From Phymatolithon calcareum (lineage: Eukaryota; Rhodophyta; Florideophyceae; Hapalidiales): DNA of 64,000 nucleotides. The stretch lies in assembly GCA_977006965.1 (NCBI GenBank), contig OZ345360.1, forward strand, positions 992,001 to 1,056,000. The letters are read 5' to 3'. Below are positions 30,611 to 41,338 of the stretch, piece after piece. Under the pieces are notes generated by a model. It was not told the DNA's origin. It saw only the letters and a program-made list of their open reading frames with translations, and did not search any database. Each line of letters opens with the position of its first letter. Position 1 is the stretch's first letter. Made by a program: the position numbers and the translations under genes.

Positions 30611-32580
30611 CTAGTGTCTATGTGACGAACACCCTCAATTGAGGGTGGATTTAAAAGCTCGAAAAAGTTTGTAAAAAGAATGCGGAACAGATTTTGAGCG
30701 CCAGATTCGGAAAGGCGACCTTTTGCTCTTGGTGGGGAGTACTCATTTTAGTACCTTAAAATCACGTCGTTTGCTGGTAGGAACGAAAATCTGCTAGTCA
30801 CTCAGAAAAAATACATCTGCCATGCCTCGAGAAAAAGACCCGCGCCGGGTGGTCTGTGCGGCCGTACACACCAGAGCAACATCAGTGACAAGTCCTGCAC
30901 AGTGCTGCGGACTATACGGAGCATTTTTCAGTTCAAAAAAGGTGAACGGCACGGTTCAAGAGATGCAAGTTGATGAAATCAAGGGTCGCTCGAGCAGGTC
31001 ACTTCGCGTGAAATGGGTCCTTGCTCAGAAACCAATCGAAAAGACTAAGATTAAGACTATCAATATTGTCAAGATCAAGGCAGGGAAGGCTGACAAAGGC
31101 GCTTGTTCCTCTCGAACGCTTGTATCGAGTCCCACCAGGCAAAATTCTGTACCTCGAACGCCGGCTTACAGTACTCGCGGTCGAACATCTTCTTCGCCAA
31201 ACGCCGAGTTTTGCGTTCAGCATCAACCACACTCTCGACGGAAGGCAACACAAACCTACTATACAATCAACAGGAGCTCTGAACGCCCTCTTGGGGGTTC
31301 CCTCGCCTACACCCTGCATGATTCTTGGGACCAATAATCACAAGAGGAGCTTGATGTCATTGCGCCAGACCGTGAGCAGAGTATATTTGCTCATGGAGTG
31401 CCATGGTTCGAGCGTCAAGTTCTATGTCCAATTGGGGGAAGGATTCCGCGACAGTTCTGGAAAGTTCGCACTATAAATAGAGATGTTATATTCGAGAACG
31501 GTGGCATCGGGTTCCACACACCGTAGGATTCCTTCATGATGATGTTTCGCCGAGTGCAGCTGCGAACAATTGTTGCTTAGGTATCCGCTAAGCTGAAACG
31601 AATAGGAAGAACGGAGGCTAAGATTTTCGGAATACTCATCCTCATGTGTTCGGCGCAAAGAGATTTTTGGAAGTTTTCCATGGGGAACAAGTATATCTTC
31701 ACTCCTTCATTTTCAAACAGTGGGATGACCAGAGACAGGTTCTCCGAGTACCTCCGGTGCGTCACATTCATCGTGCAATCAAGTGAACATGGCACTATGC
31801 CTTCCGTACAGTACCGGTGGGCGCTCGTTCAGGATTTTATCGATTCTATGAATGATCACAAAAAACCCACTGTGTCTCTGTTAGACCTGGTTTTGCTTTG
31901 CCAAGTTCATATCTCTTGGTATGGCAACGGAGGCCCTTGGATTGAAAATGGCCTCCTTCAGTACATCGCCATCTACCATAAACCGTAGAAAGGTTGCGAG
32001 TTACAGAATTCAGACTAAGGAAAACGTGAGATAAGGCTGCATCTTAATCTGGGGACCACGACAGAGGGCGAGAAGCAAAACGCTTTGGAAGGTGAAACTG
32101 CCCATAGTACAATTGTACTGCGCCGTCTTGAGACCCTATACTATGGTACAAGGCGCCTTGTCCTCCGGTATTCACTCTGCCGCGCGCAATAATAATCGAT
32201 GTTCAGTACTCCAAAAGATATATTTGCTCCAAGGGCGGTGTTGAAACCCACGTAACTCCTCCGAAAATAGAAAAGTAAGGCACAGGTGGCATGATGACTA
32301 CTTTAGCTGTTCAAAACAACTGCAGAGTCTGACAAGTCACGGAATTAACCCTTGTGTTCTCATCATGCAGTAGACTTGCTGGCGCCGCAATCAAGATATG
32401 TGGCACTTCAGCAGGTAGAAACTGTTTTGCTAAGCATGCTGAACACATCCATGCGCTTGATGCCTTTGATGAGCCTAATAATGAGTAGCTTTCGTTGGCA
32501 AAAATAATTGATTCACATTCCCTCAATTGAGGGAAAAGTGCCCCTCAATTGAGGGAAAATTCCCGTCACATAGACACTAG
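30611..32580 (+). mobile_element. DDE transposon (piggyBac/IS4EU-like) with terminal inverted repeats
   Basis: A 1970-bp element bounded by CTAGTGTCTATGTGACG at 30611 and its exact reverse complement ending at 32580. The palindrome CCCTCAATTGAGGG occurs just inside the left end and twice inside the right end. The outermost CTAG could be a target duplication (TA or CTAG) or part of the repeat. The interior carries a decayed transposase frame on the plus strand. The protein similarity suggests the DDE_Tnp_1_7 group (piggyBac, IS4EU); the TTAA target of true piggyBac elements is not seen. A related end occurs at 5105. Confidence 0.8.
30822..31988 (+). pseudogene. decayed DDE transposase
   Basis: A single reading frame runs from an ATG at 30822 to the TAG at 31986, interrupted in frame by TAA at 31335, TAG at 31524 and TAG at 31578, with no frameshift. 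The second half has the layout of DDE_Tnp_1_7 transposases: a FMMMFRRVQLRTIV segment, EAKIFGILILM, then FTPSFSNSGMTRDRFSEYLR, a VSLLDLVLLCQVHISWYGNG block where the first catalytic Asp region lies, and a terminal IAIYHKP resembling the conserved RKP motif. The rest of the catalytic domain is missing, so the element cannot encode an active enzyme. The conserved frame suggests fairly recent decay. The first 170 codons are basic and not clearly similar to anything I know. Confidence 0.7.
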
Positions 32581-32866
32581 ATAAACATTCTCAACAGCGC
32601 ACATTCTTAGCGGAATCATTTCGCAAAATTTCTGCCTCTATAGATAACGAATTCAATGAAAATTTGAAAGCAAGCTGTAAGAAGAGCGGGGATCACTTTT
32701 CTTGCGGTGGTTGCATTCGGAAGAAAAGGTTGACTTTGAGTTACCACGGTAATACCGGGTTGTTTATTGGGTGCTAGCTAACTTTGACTGACTGGGCGGC
32801 TTAAGTACTGTAGTTGCCGAAGCACTTCTAGAAGAGTGTAGCATATGAGGTCTATCAGCTGCTGGT

Positions 32867-33254
32867 AGAGGGACCTTCTTGAGAATTCGATTATTGCGTC
32901 CGCACTACCAGTCTGGAAAAGTCCTCAAACCCAGTCCGAAATATTTTCACTGGAAATGAGGACGCGGCATAGGTTTGGCGTGGCTCATGTGCTCATCTAT
33001 GAGACATTTTTTCTCATAACGATTTTTAGTTTTCGGAAGTGGAATTGCTTTTCAACCAAACTTTTCGTGATGTTTCAAGTTTTTGCTCAAAAGTGTGCGA
33101 AAACATCTGAAGCGAAAGTTTGCAAATCAACACTCAGCCACTGAAAACCTATGCCGCGTCCTCGTAACCAGTCCTCGAAATAATGACTGGCAATGAGGAC
33201 TTTTTTGACTGGGTCTATGCCGCGGTTTTGATGAATTCTCAAGAAGGCCCCTCT
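32867..33254. mobile_element. 388-bp foldback element
   Basis: The left arm 32867-32976 and right arm 33145-33254 are inverted copies of each other. The outer ends share CCTTCTTGAGAATTC, and the inner ends share GAGGACGCGGCATAGGTTT. The middles are diverged but alignable (AAAGTCCTCA, CCAGTC). A 168-bp spacer lies between. The structure is that of a non-autonomous foldback or MITE. No coding capacity is recognised. Confidence 0.7.
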
Positions 33255-34416
33255 GGTAATTATCAGCACAAGTCTAGTTTGCGAGGTAATGACAGGAAGG
33301 CGTTACTTAAGCTTGGTTCTCGGAACGGACGTTGCCATAGTGTGACAGAAAACGTGAGCGTCATAAGGCTCTATTCCAGCTCATTCTTATGTTTCGTTCG
33401 TCCAGGAATAGCTGGAAACGCGTTGTAGTTCATGAGAAAAATCATAAATTTTGAACTTTGTGCTCCGCTACGGAGAGGGAAAACAAATGCCATTGAAATA
33501 AATTTAATGGTCTCCATCATTGCAATGTTGCTGTAACAAGCAGTGATTCTTCGCCCTTTTTGCAGTTGATTTCGCTGATCGACACCTCCGCGCTCAATTC
33601 TCCATGCATCCTTCAAATTTTTTGTGTTAATGATCCGCTGTCTGTCTGTTAGATTTTGTTGATAAATTCTGTCCACTCACTTCTCAATATATGGGATCGT
33701 AAACCCCTTTGCCGTCAGTTTCCAACCACTTGCTTCATGCCGCCATGCACATCATCATCATGATAGTCGCTGTGTTTCGCTGCTCTCGCATATGCATGAG
33801 AAACCATGCAATACAGCGATGCCTGTCCGCGCGGCACTGTTGTATAACGCAGGCTTCAGAAGCACTGTAACCTTACTTGTACAGCTGTACTGTACAATAC
33901 TAAAGATAATTCTGCGGCTCTGTATTACAGGCTTCTCGAACATTGTGGAAATGCTATACTGTATACAGCTCTACTGTCATAATTTACTGTATTGTCCCAT
34001 GTTTCCAACAACTACTGTAGTCACAGCTGTCGGGTGCTGGCAAAACTGTGCATGCATGTCCACGGACAACGCAACGGCGCCCGTAAATTGGACCCCAAAC
34101 CCAAGCAACCCATCATGGGAGTGCAATGTCTCTGTATGACAAAAATTACATGTTTTCCACAAAGCTACAGTACAGTATGATATGGGTGGCTTGATCTCCA
34201 ATTCCAGCGCCCTCCAAAGAGGTGGCGTCGCCACAGCGCAGCGGAAGTAGGGGGCGCCTTGAAGTCCACTTCCAATTTATTATTACTGTATTATCGCCAA
34301 CTTCTTCTCTCATCCCACCACAACTCACATAATTTCAACCGGCGTCAACGACCCCTTCCTCCCGAGCCGCATCCAGCCATTCAAATCAGAGCCAGCCAGC
34401 CGGCCAGCAACTGCCG
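33255..34416. other. intergenic region with TACTGTA motifs
   Basis: No supported gene upstream of the MINDY gene. Several TACTGTA/TACAGTA copies occur at 33880-34180, as in the 14-22 kb region. Confidence 0.45.
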
Positions 34417-35750
34417 ATGTCGGACGTAACGCAGGACGAAGAAGAAGGCTACGCCATCAAGCAAATTTGGTTCGGAGTGTTTCGCGTCGGCATAGTTCTT
34501 CAGGAGGCCAATGGACCTTGTCCAATTATTGCCATTGTAAACGCCCTTCTTCTTCGCGGCGCGCTATCACTACCACCTACCCAACGCTCCATTTCCCACG
34601 CCGCGCTCGTGGCGTTGTTGACCGCGTATGCGCATGAAATCAATGCTGTGCCGAGCAATGTTTCCGAGGAGGTGGCCGCAAATATCGTTGCCAATGTTAC
34701 AGCGAGTCTAGATGTTCTTCATAGTGGTGCCATGCGAAAGGGTATGGACATTAATTGTTCCCTCACCGATGTCACTGCATTCGAATATACGCAGGAGATT
34801 TCGTTGTTTGATGTATTTCGTCTTCGCCCTTTGCACGGATGGGTGGCTAGCCCTGAGGATGAGGAATTGTACGAGTTTTTTTTGGGTCGGACGTACAATC
34901 AAGTTCAGGATGCGGTACGAAATTCCTCGCTTACCATTTCGATTTGCTGTGGATGCATGCATGTAACGTGAAACTGACTTTCTTATTTTCCGCCACGCAG
35001 ATTGCGAGGTTACAAGAAAGCTTGGTAAGTTCGACAGCTTCTACAATAACTCGCGATGATGATGAGGACGAAGATGAAATTTGCGCAGGTCCGATAAGAC
35101 GGCGACCGTCGAACGGCGTGAACTCAGCATTCGACAACGGCACTGCGTCACAAGCTGCGCTTGCAGGTGCATGGTTTGTAGCTCATTCAACACAGCTCAC
35201 ACCGCACGGTCTACGCTGTCTGAAGGAGGCGTTGGGGGAGTCCGAAATTGCGGTGCTATTCCGGAACAATCACTACAACACAGTGATCAAGCATGAAGGA
35301 CAATTGTATACATTGGTATCAGCCGGAGGTCTTCTAGAAAGCCCTCGTTTTGTGTTTCAGAAGTTGACTATCGCCGGTGCTGATATAGAAGCTTTTGACG
35401 GCTCGTTTCTTCCGCTCAGGGACTTGTATCAGTCCTCGGAAGTATTCGCTACTAGTGGGACACCACTACACGACGTGGGGGACGAAGTGCGACCCGTGCA
35501 ATCGTTCCCCGAAGGCACCGCTGATGCTCCTGAGGGAATCAGCGACGCGGAGCTGGCGAAAAGGTTGGCCAGGTCTGATGCGAGGGAGCACAGAGAACAG
35601 AAATTGAAACAGGAGGAAATTGACAGACGATATGCAAAGAGAGTGCAGGCGATTTACAATGCGCAAGGTAGTACGATGCCCAACGTCGGGCAAACTGCGC
35701 GTGACTCTACCGACGGTTACTTCAAGTTGAGTCGATGCGTAATTTCGTAG
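34417..35750 (+). CDS. MINDY-family deubiquitinase (MINDY-1/2-like)
   Basis: Exons 34417-34914 and 35001-35750 join in phase 0 across an 86-bp GT-AG intron (415 residues). MINDY enzymes are cysteine peptidases that trim K48-linked ubiquitin chains. The catalytic Cys lies in LQEANGPCPIIAI (C35) with the oxyanion-type Gln at Q29, and the catalytic His is in FRNNHYNTVIK (H257). An acidic insertion (DDDEDEDEIC) follows the intron. The C-terminal 70 residues form a charged helix (ELAKRLARSDAREHREQKLK), and a related helical region in animal homologues contains ubiquitin-binding motifs. The length is typical of a compact family member. Confidence 0.92.
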
Positions 35751-36216
35751 ACTGGACTGCGGATCGTGCTAAGTTATTTCTGTGGAGACTTTCATTGTAG
35801 ACCAATGTCGAGACTTGTGGGACGGATAGTGAAGGGAAGGGCGGCATTGTAATCGTGCAATGGAAAGTTACTAATTTTGTGGGACTGGTGCACTAATTGA
35901 ATAAAATTGTAAAAGAAAACTTGACAAAAACAAAAAGAACACTCGAGAAAAAACCAAATATCATATTATTTTCCAATTTGTCTACTGTACCCAATTGCAT
36001 TCTAAATCGTGTGTAGTATGACCGCTAAAACCTGCCCAACGATCCGACCGCCAACCGCAGCTACAGCCAGCAACGTTGATTGCACTCTTGATACGCCTCA
36101 CATACCAGCTCAACTGAATTCGCCCGCCTCATCTCACGAACCCCAACATCCCGCGGCCAGGCGCACTCGCGCGAAGCGAATCGTCGCGCGGGAAGCTTTC
36201 CGCCCCGCGCGGCGCA
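35751..36216. other. intergenic region
   Basis: AT-rich 3' flank of the MINDY gene followed by a GC-rich leader before the Nup42-like gene. No gene seen. Confidence 0.4.
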
Positions 36217-36939
36217 ATGGTCATCTGCAAGTACTACCGCGAGGGGCGGTGCAAGTTTGGCGACAGTTGCCGCTACGAGCACATCGACCCTCCACGGGGC
36301 GGCGCAGCCGGTGTCGGTGCCGGCCCGACGGCAGACCCGTTTGCCGCCCCGTCCGTCGCAAACGGACGCACATCGAACCAGCAGGGACGGCCGCAATGGC
36401 CCCTCTCCGCCGTCGCGCTGCCGGACCCGGCCGCCGGCAACGCGCTCGGCGGCGATATGTCGGCGGAGGAAGTGCGCGTGCAGGCGTACGCCGCCGCGCC
36501 ACGCGGACGCGCCGAGGCGGTCGCGCAGCAAGAGGTCGCTATGGTCAATCAGCATAAGGCGCGCGAGGCGGCGCTTGCGCCGCACGGCACGGCCGATCCT
36601 TTTGCAGGCCGGCAGACGGAGCCGTTTGCTATGACGGCTACTCAGGCGCCGCCACTACAGGACCCGTTCACAAATAGCAGTCGTTTCGGGGCGCAGCAGC
36701 AGCAACCGGAGAATATGTTTGCTGCTCCGGCTTCGCAGTTTGCGTCGACGCAGACTTTTGCACAGAATGCACAGCCGTTTAACGCTGCGCAGATGAACGC
36801 GGCGCCGGTGGCGACGGCGGGGGGCGTGGTTGCGCCGACCGCTGCGCCGATTTCCACGGAGGCTGAGGCGCAGTATTCGGCTATGCAATTCGGGTTCAGA
36901 AAGGTGCCGGAGCAGGCACCGCCACCAAGGTTTTATTGA
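36217..36939 (+). CDS. Nup42/NUPL2-like CCCH zinc-finger protein
   Basis: 240 residues. A single CCCH finger (C-x7-C-x5-C-x3-H) starts at residue 4: CKYYREGRCKFGDSCRYEH. An N-terminal finger at this position, followed by a low-complexity tail, is the layout of NUPL2/Nup42, an FG nucleoporin that helps mRNA export at the cytoplasmic face of the pore. The tail is Ala/Pro/Gln-rich with DPFA, EPFA and NMFA repeats but only two FG dipeptides (RFGAQ, QFGFRK), so the assignment is by architecture. Codon use is strongly GC-rich in the first half compared with its neighbours. Confidence 0.65.
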   Translation: MVICKYYREGRCKFGDSCRYEHIDPPRGGAAGVGAGPTADPFAAPSVANGRTSNQQGRPQWPLSAVALPDPAAGNALGGDMSAEEVRVQAYAAAPRGRAEAVAQQEVAMVNQHKAREAALAPHGTADPFAGRQTEPFAMTATQAPPLQDPFTNSSRFGAQQQQPENMFAAPASQFASTQTFAQNAQPFNAAQMNAAPVATAGGVVAPTAAPISTEAEAQYSAMQFGFRKVPEQAPPPRFY

Positions 36940-37013
36940 ACGAGAGTGAGTTGTAAGGAGTAAAAAGTAAATGTACAAATCCCGAGAAGGAACAGGTCGT
37001 ATGCAGAAGTACA

Positions 37014-37810
37014 TCAAGTTGCTGTGCGTCTGATCACGCGTCGTAATGTACGTCGTGGTGCCGCAGGCGTTTCCTGTGCGGGCGTTGATGTGGACGCGGT
37101 TGGCGTTGAGGTGGATTGTGAGGGAAGGAGAGAGGCATCGAGTCCTGGAACATGGATGCGATATAAATCGTCTAGGATGCGTGTTAGTACCGGACGATGC
37201 ACTTGGATTTCATGCATGGACAGATTGTTCAGCTTGATGGCGTTCACGCGATCGCGTACGGAGAGTTGCATCCATCGGCGCATTTTTGAACTGCGCACGT
37301 TGGATAAGTCCTCTACTGCGCGACGCAGCAGATGTGGAGACTGCAGGTCATCGGCGGCATGGTGGAGGAGTAGCGATGATATCTGGATGGGGAGAACAGT
37401 CGGTTTGTCAGTTGCTGGGGTGGGAGGTAGTAGAGGTGGACAGAAAGAAAGAAAGAAAGAAAGAAAGAAAGGAAGGAAAATACCTCTGAAAAGTAAAAGG
37501 GAATGGCTTGTAATTCAGCATCTTCACGACGCTCCGCTGCAACGAGTTCCTCAACGTGACGAGGTTTCAGCCAGGAGGGTGGAAGAATCTTGCAACGATG
37601 CACCTTCTTCAGTGCAAGGGCGAGCCATAGTGGGACTATGGCGGTTATCGACGGCTCGAAGGGACCGTAGTTTCCGCGCATGAGGGTTATCAGTGCGGTG
37701 CGCACCATTGGATTGATCTCGATGAGCTCATCTTCGGCGATGAACTCAGCGCGCAGAAGCGCTTCTTCCGCTAGCGAAGTTGCGGAGCCGCTGCTGTTTG
37801 ATACCGTCAT
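37014..37810 (-). CDS. GINS complex subunit PSF2
   Basis: Exons 37810-37484 and 37382-37014 join in phase 0 (231 residues). GINS (SLD5, PSF1, PSF2, PSF3) binds MCM2-7 and CDC45 in the replicative helicase. The N-terminal part has EFIAEDELIEINP, GNYGPFEPSITAIVPLWLAL and KILPPSWLKPRHVEELV, followed by IPFYFSE. The second exon resumes with ISSLLLHHAADDL and HLLRRAVEDLSNVRSSK, then HRPVLTRILDDLYRI near the end. The C-terminal tail is Ser/Thr/Pro-rich and basic. The 101-bp intron has a GTATTT donor and a (CTTT)n microsatellite in its first half. The gene is divergent from the RsmE-type gene. Confidence 0.92.
37441..37470. repeat. (GAAA)n microsatellite inside the PSF2 intron
   Basis: About seven GAAA units on the plus strand, read as (CTTT)n on the coding strand within the intron. 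Confidence 0.85.
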
Positions 37811-38173
37811 TGGGAGCGAAATGCTGCGAGACCACCTGCAGGTGGAAAGAACTTACTTATTCCTCTTTGTCGGATTTTCTATTTGGAGTAATGTTTGCAC
37901 ATGCAGGAGCAAATTTGCCTTTATTGGATTTCCCGCCAATTTTGAAATCTGAGCGGGAGTATTAGATATGTTTCGTGATGGTATATCATAGGACTAGCTC
38001 TAATTTTGTCGGTCGGTCTGTCGGTACAGTATTAGCAAGAGTTGATTACAGTAAAAATCTTTCCGAAAATAAAAACTCATGCATGCGTCTATTGACTACA
38101 GTATCATTTCGAGCTGAACAAAGGCTTTGATTGCCATCTCGCGGGAAATTGTTGAATTCACGTCAATTGTGGA

Positions 38174-39118
38174 ATGTCGGGATTTTCTATGCCGTCAATC
38201 CTTCCCAATGCGAGTCAACGTCGATTGCGGGACTCAAGACTGTGCACATGCTGTGTGAAAAAGAAAAAGAAACATGTAGCACCCAATGCTTCAAACCCAT
38301 CATCATCTTCTGCGAGCGTTTATCCTCGCGGCAAAGCTTCTTCCACTCGCCGCGTCTTTATTGGAAATGCAATCCTAACACCTGGGTTATCGATTGAACT
38401 GCCATCCTCTGAGTACGCTCACTTGAGAGCATCCCGTACACCCCCCAATTCACACGTAACCCTTCTCAATTCGCGCGGCGAGCGGGCCACAGGCGTGTTA
38501 GATCCCACCTTGTCGTCCGCAACGGTGACAAGCCTACCCGTAACGACTGCATCGAATCTTTCCATCGCGCTCTGTCCCCCGCGCAGAGCATCCCGTGCCG
38601 ATTGGGCTGTCGAAAAGCTGGCCGAGGTAGGCGCGTCCTCCATAATTTTTTGCCCCGCCGACCGTGCACAACACATTGCCCCCGCCCAGCAGCGACGTGA
38701 GCGCTGGATGCGCATTTCCGCAGCTGCGGCGAAACAGTCTCTCACCGATGGTGTGACAGAAGTGAGGGTTGCGACTGCGTTTCGGGAGGTGATTGATATT
38801 GGCGACTATTCTACAGTGCTGCTGTGCTCCCCGGTGGGTGGACCGATTATGCATGTTGTGTTGGGTGAGTGTCTGAAAAACGTGTTGGTGATTGTTGGAC
38901 CGGAGGGAGGACTCACGAGAGAGGAGGAGGAGGAGATTGTGTTGGGGGGTGCAAAACGAGTGCATCTTGGTGAACGGCGTCTGCGTGTTGAGACTGCTGC
39001 TGTTGTTGCTGTGAGCGCTGTTGCAATGGTTCGGGATTTGATGCGGGAAGAGAGGAGACGAAGACGTAGCAATGCGACGCAGGACGATGAGAGGGTTATG
39101 CAGGAGGAACATGGATGA
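38174..39118 (+). CDS. RsmE-type RNA methyltransferase (16S rRNA m3U), organellar
   Basis: 314 residues, ATG at 38174. RsmE methylates N3 of U1498 (E. coli numbering) in small-subunit rRNA using SAM and has a SPOUT knot fold. The N-terminal roughly 65 residues are Ser/Arg/Lys-rich and look like an organellar targeting sequence (inference). The conserved parts are RASRADWAVEKLAEVGASSI, RWMRISAAAAKQS, VIVGPEGGLTREEEE near residue 240, and HLGERRLRVETAAVVAVSAV, the knot region that binds SAM. The C-terminal tail is charged and extends past the usual end. Plastid versus mitochondrial location cannot be decided here. Confidence 0.88.
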   Translation: MSGFSMPSILPNASQRRLRDSRLCTCCVKKKKKHVAPNASNPSSSSASVYPRGKASSTRRVFIGNAILTPGLSIELPSSEYAHLRASRTPPNSHVTLLNSRGERATGVLDPTLSSATVTSLPVTTASNLSIALCPPRRASRADWAVEKLAEVGASSIIFCPADRAQHIAPAQQRRERWMRISAAAAKQSLTDGVTEVRVATAFREVIDIGDYSTVLLCSPVGGPIMHVVLGECLKNVLVIVGPEGGLTREEEEEIVLGGAKRVHLGERRLRVETAAVVAVSAVAMVRDLMREERRRRRSNATQDDERVMQEEHG

Positions 39119-39312
39119 TTCATTGTTACTTTGTTTTTAGTCGCTTCTCCTGTTGAGTCCACTTTTTCATGCGTGCAGATAGACGTCGTCGGATAAGCGT
39201 TTAAGGTGGGAGGATTACTACAGCAGCATAAGATCAGGCAGGCAGGCAGGCACATCAGGGCTTGGGTTTGCTCGAAAGTAGACTTTGTGCAGCATTCCGT
39301 GGCCCATTTAAT

Positions 39313-39328
39313 CGATCGATCGATCGAT
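39313..39328. repeat. (ATCG)n microsatellite
   Basis: Four perfect tetranucleotide units; a (GCAG)n run lies about 70 bases upstream. Confidence 0.8.
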
Positions 39329-39347
39329 GTTTTCAAAGTCATCGCAC

Positions 39348-39617
39348 TCAACACTTACAACACTTACACTTCGATTTCTTCGAACACTTTGGCTTTGAGC
39401 AGCAGTCATCTTCCCACGTGCAACAATAGATGACCGTCTCCTTGCATTCATCAGGCTCATCGCAGTCCTGACATCCGCAATGTGAATTACAATTCCATGT
39501 CGGGCAGCAGTCGTCCTCCTCAACAATATACTTCACCTTTCGCGTCTTGCACTTCTTTTTCGACGAACAGCAATCGCAACCATTCTTCTTTTTCGACTTG
39601 ATCTTAACCCAAACCAT
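39348..39617 (-). CDS. cysteine-rich small protein, possible metal-binding
   Basis: 89 residues from the first ATG (39617). Twenty cysteines make up about 22% of the protein, arranged as CDCC, DDCC, HCGCQDC, YCC, DDCC and a terminal CKCCKC, alternating with lysine-rich and acidic stretches. There is no signal peptide. The CC and CxC spacing is like metallothioneins and other thiolate-cluster proteins, but aromatic residues (Trp, Tyr) are atypical for classical metallothioneins. I do not recognise a family. A role in metal binding or redox is inference from composition. Confidence 0.6.
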   Translation of the reverse strand: MVWVKIKSKKKNGCDCCSSKKKCKTRKVKYIVEEDDCCPTWNCNSHCGCQDCDEPDECKETVIYCCTWEDDCCSKPKCSKKSKCKCCKC

Positions 39618-41338
39618 AGTTGAAAGGACTGACTTAAACACAACCAGTCAGCCGATATGGATGAGTGTGTTTAGCGCAGCAATCGCTGCAAGTGTTTGCA
39701 ATGGTTAACATACAATTTCTCCGTGCTCCACCGTCCCGCTGCTCGCCTTTTATACGACCGACGAACCGCCCCAGTCATCACACCAACCTGTTCTGCCAAA
39801 TTCGATCCGACAGCTGCTCACAGAAGCTCCCCCCGTGGTAGCGCAGCGAGTGGTCTCCCAACCCCACGTCAATTGTGCGGACACTACTGCACAATTCGTT
39901 CCGAACCAAGTCCGCCGCATTTCACTTCTGCTCACGTGCGCACGCAAGTACTGCGGCCCGAAGGGTGGGTGACCGGCGGTGATGAAATCTCGGTCCGTAC
40001 ATATTGTTGTTCAACTGTGCGGAATATACTGCACTGTAGGCAAAAACAACGCCGCACTTGCCGTGCCTGCCTGGTGGCCATCTTTATTGGGGACAGCCTG
40101 CCCGCCTGTCTGTAACATCGATCCGTGACACCTGACGATTGTCGACTTTTGGCTGAGAGCTGCGACGGTTCGTGATACGTTGTCGCAAATACCACCACTG
40201 ACTGACTCACACAACGGTAATGGAGACTTTCTTTTTTGCTGCATACGCGAGTGTTAAAAAGATTGTTGCAAATGCAAATACAGCAATTTTCTATTCTGGA
40301 AATGCATGCATAATCTGGAGCAAACCCCACTGCAGTGGACTGTTGTGCAAACAATGAGGATCACTATCTGTCATCATGTTTGTTCGTGCTAGAAAAATAG
40401 ACTTTGTTGAAAATAGATACTTCCCCGTCTTCTCGCTTGGTACTGCACTGCCTCCCGGCAGGCAGTGCCGATTGCTAGCAGTGCTTAAATCCCCTGCAGA
40501 CGGCGGGCGGGCGAAGTCGCGACACTGCTTATTCTGCAACCGGCATTTCCTCTGCAACATTCAATGTTCACCATCACAGCATGAGACAATGTCCACTGCA
40601 CACTGTCCACATCCTGCTGACCCCTCCTGCCTATGAAACTCCAGAACTGGCCCACGTCCTTCTTTCTTTATTACAGAAAACGCAAACTAAAGTTAGCGCC
40701 TGGACATTTTTTCAAACTGCCCCTCATTGTTCACAAATTTGAGTACTTCGAGCGCTTTCTCATTGCATATTTCCTCTACCGTTTTGATACCAACTCTACC
40801 AATAGTCTGACGTCTTGATACAGTCCGTCCACTATAGCATAAGAGTAGATGCTCCCACGGTCTCCTTGCTTCCCGCGGAGCTGGCAGGCCTTGCATTCAG
40901 GATCGTATTCAACCGAGCCGTCTTGAAAAGCTGCTACCAGCGAGCAACATTGTGCGGCAAGCTGATTGAGCGTTTCAGCGCGCCTGTGGCTTATGTTGAG
41001 CTCTGGGGGTAAAAATTGTATACTCCTAAACTTTGTCGAACGCTGCGCTTTGATGATGAATCGTGCAGCGTCTAGGGTTAAGGGTACCTTCTGATGCGTC
41101 ACCAGACTTGACTCCGTAACTCCTCGCCCACTTCAACCTGCCTTCGCTGTTGTCTCCACAAGGTTTGGGATGCAATGGCACCAGGGAGCCATTTGTTCGC
41201 CAAACCTTGGGCAAGAATCTTCTTGAACCACATAAAATTTCAAGGAATGTTTAAATCACTGACATATTTGTTTCTCGAAAACGTAACTACTGTATCGAGG
41301 TTATCAGGCTTCTTCGTAAGTTGAGAACTAATCTAAGA
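39618..41338. other. region without a recognised gene
   Basis: Only short open frames. The most coding-like is on the minus strand at about 40780-41100 (a Cys-containing peptide with DPECKACQLRGKQGDRG). A pyrimidine-rich CCCCCAG near 41010 and a GTAGAG near 40795 could bound an exon. I cannot assign a function and give it low weight. Confidence 0.35.

Noticed and set aside
40776-41102. Minus-strand frame with a CxxC-type peptide
   Set aside because: No family recognised, non-ATG start, and the possible splice sites are weak; kept only as a note on the region.
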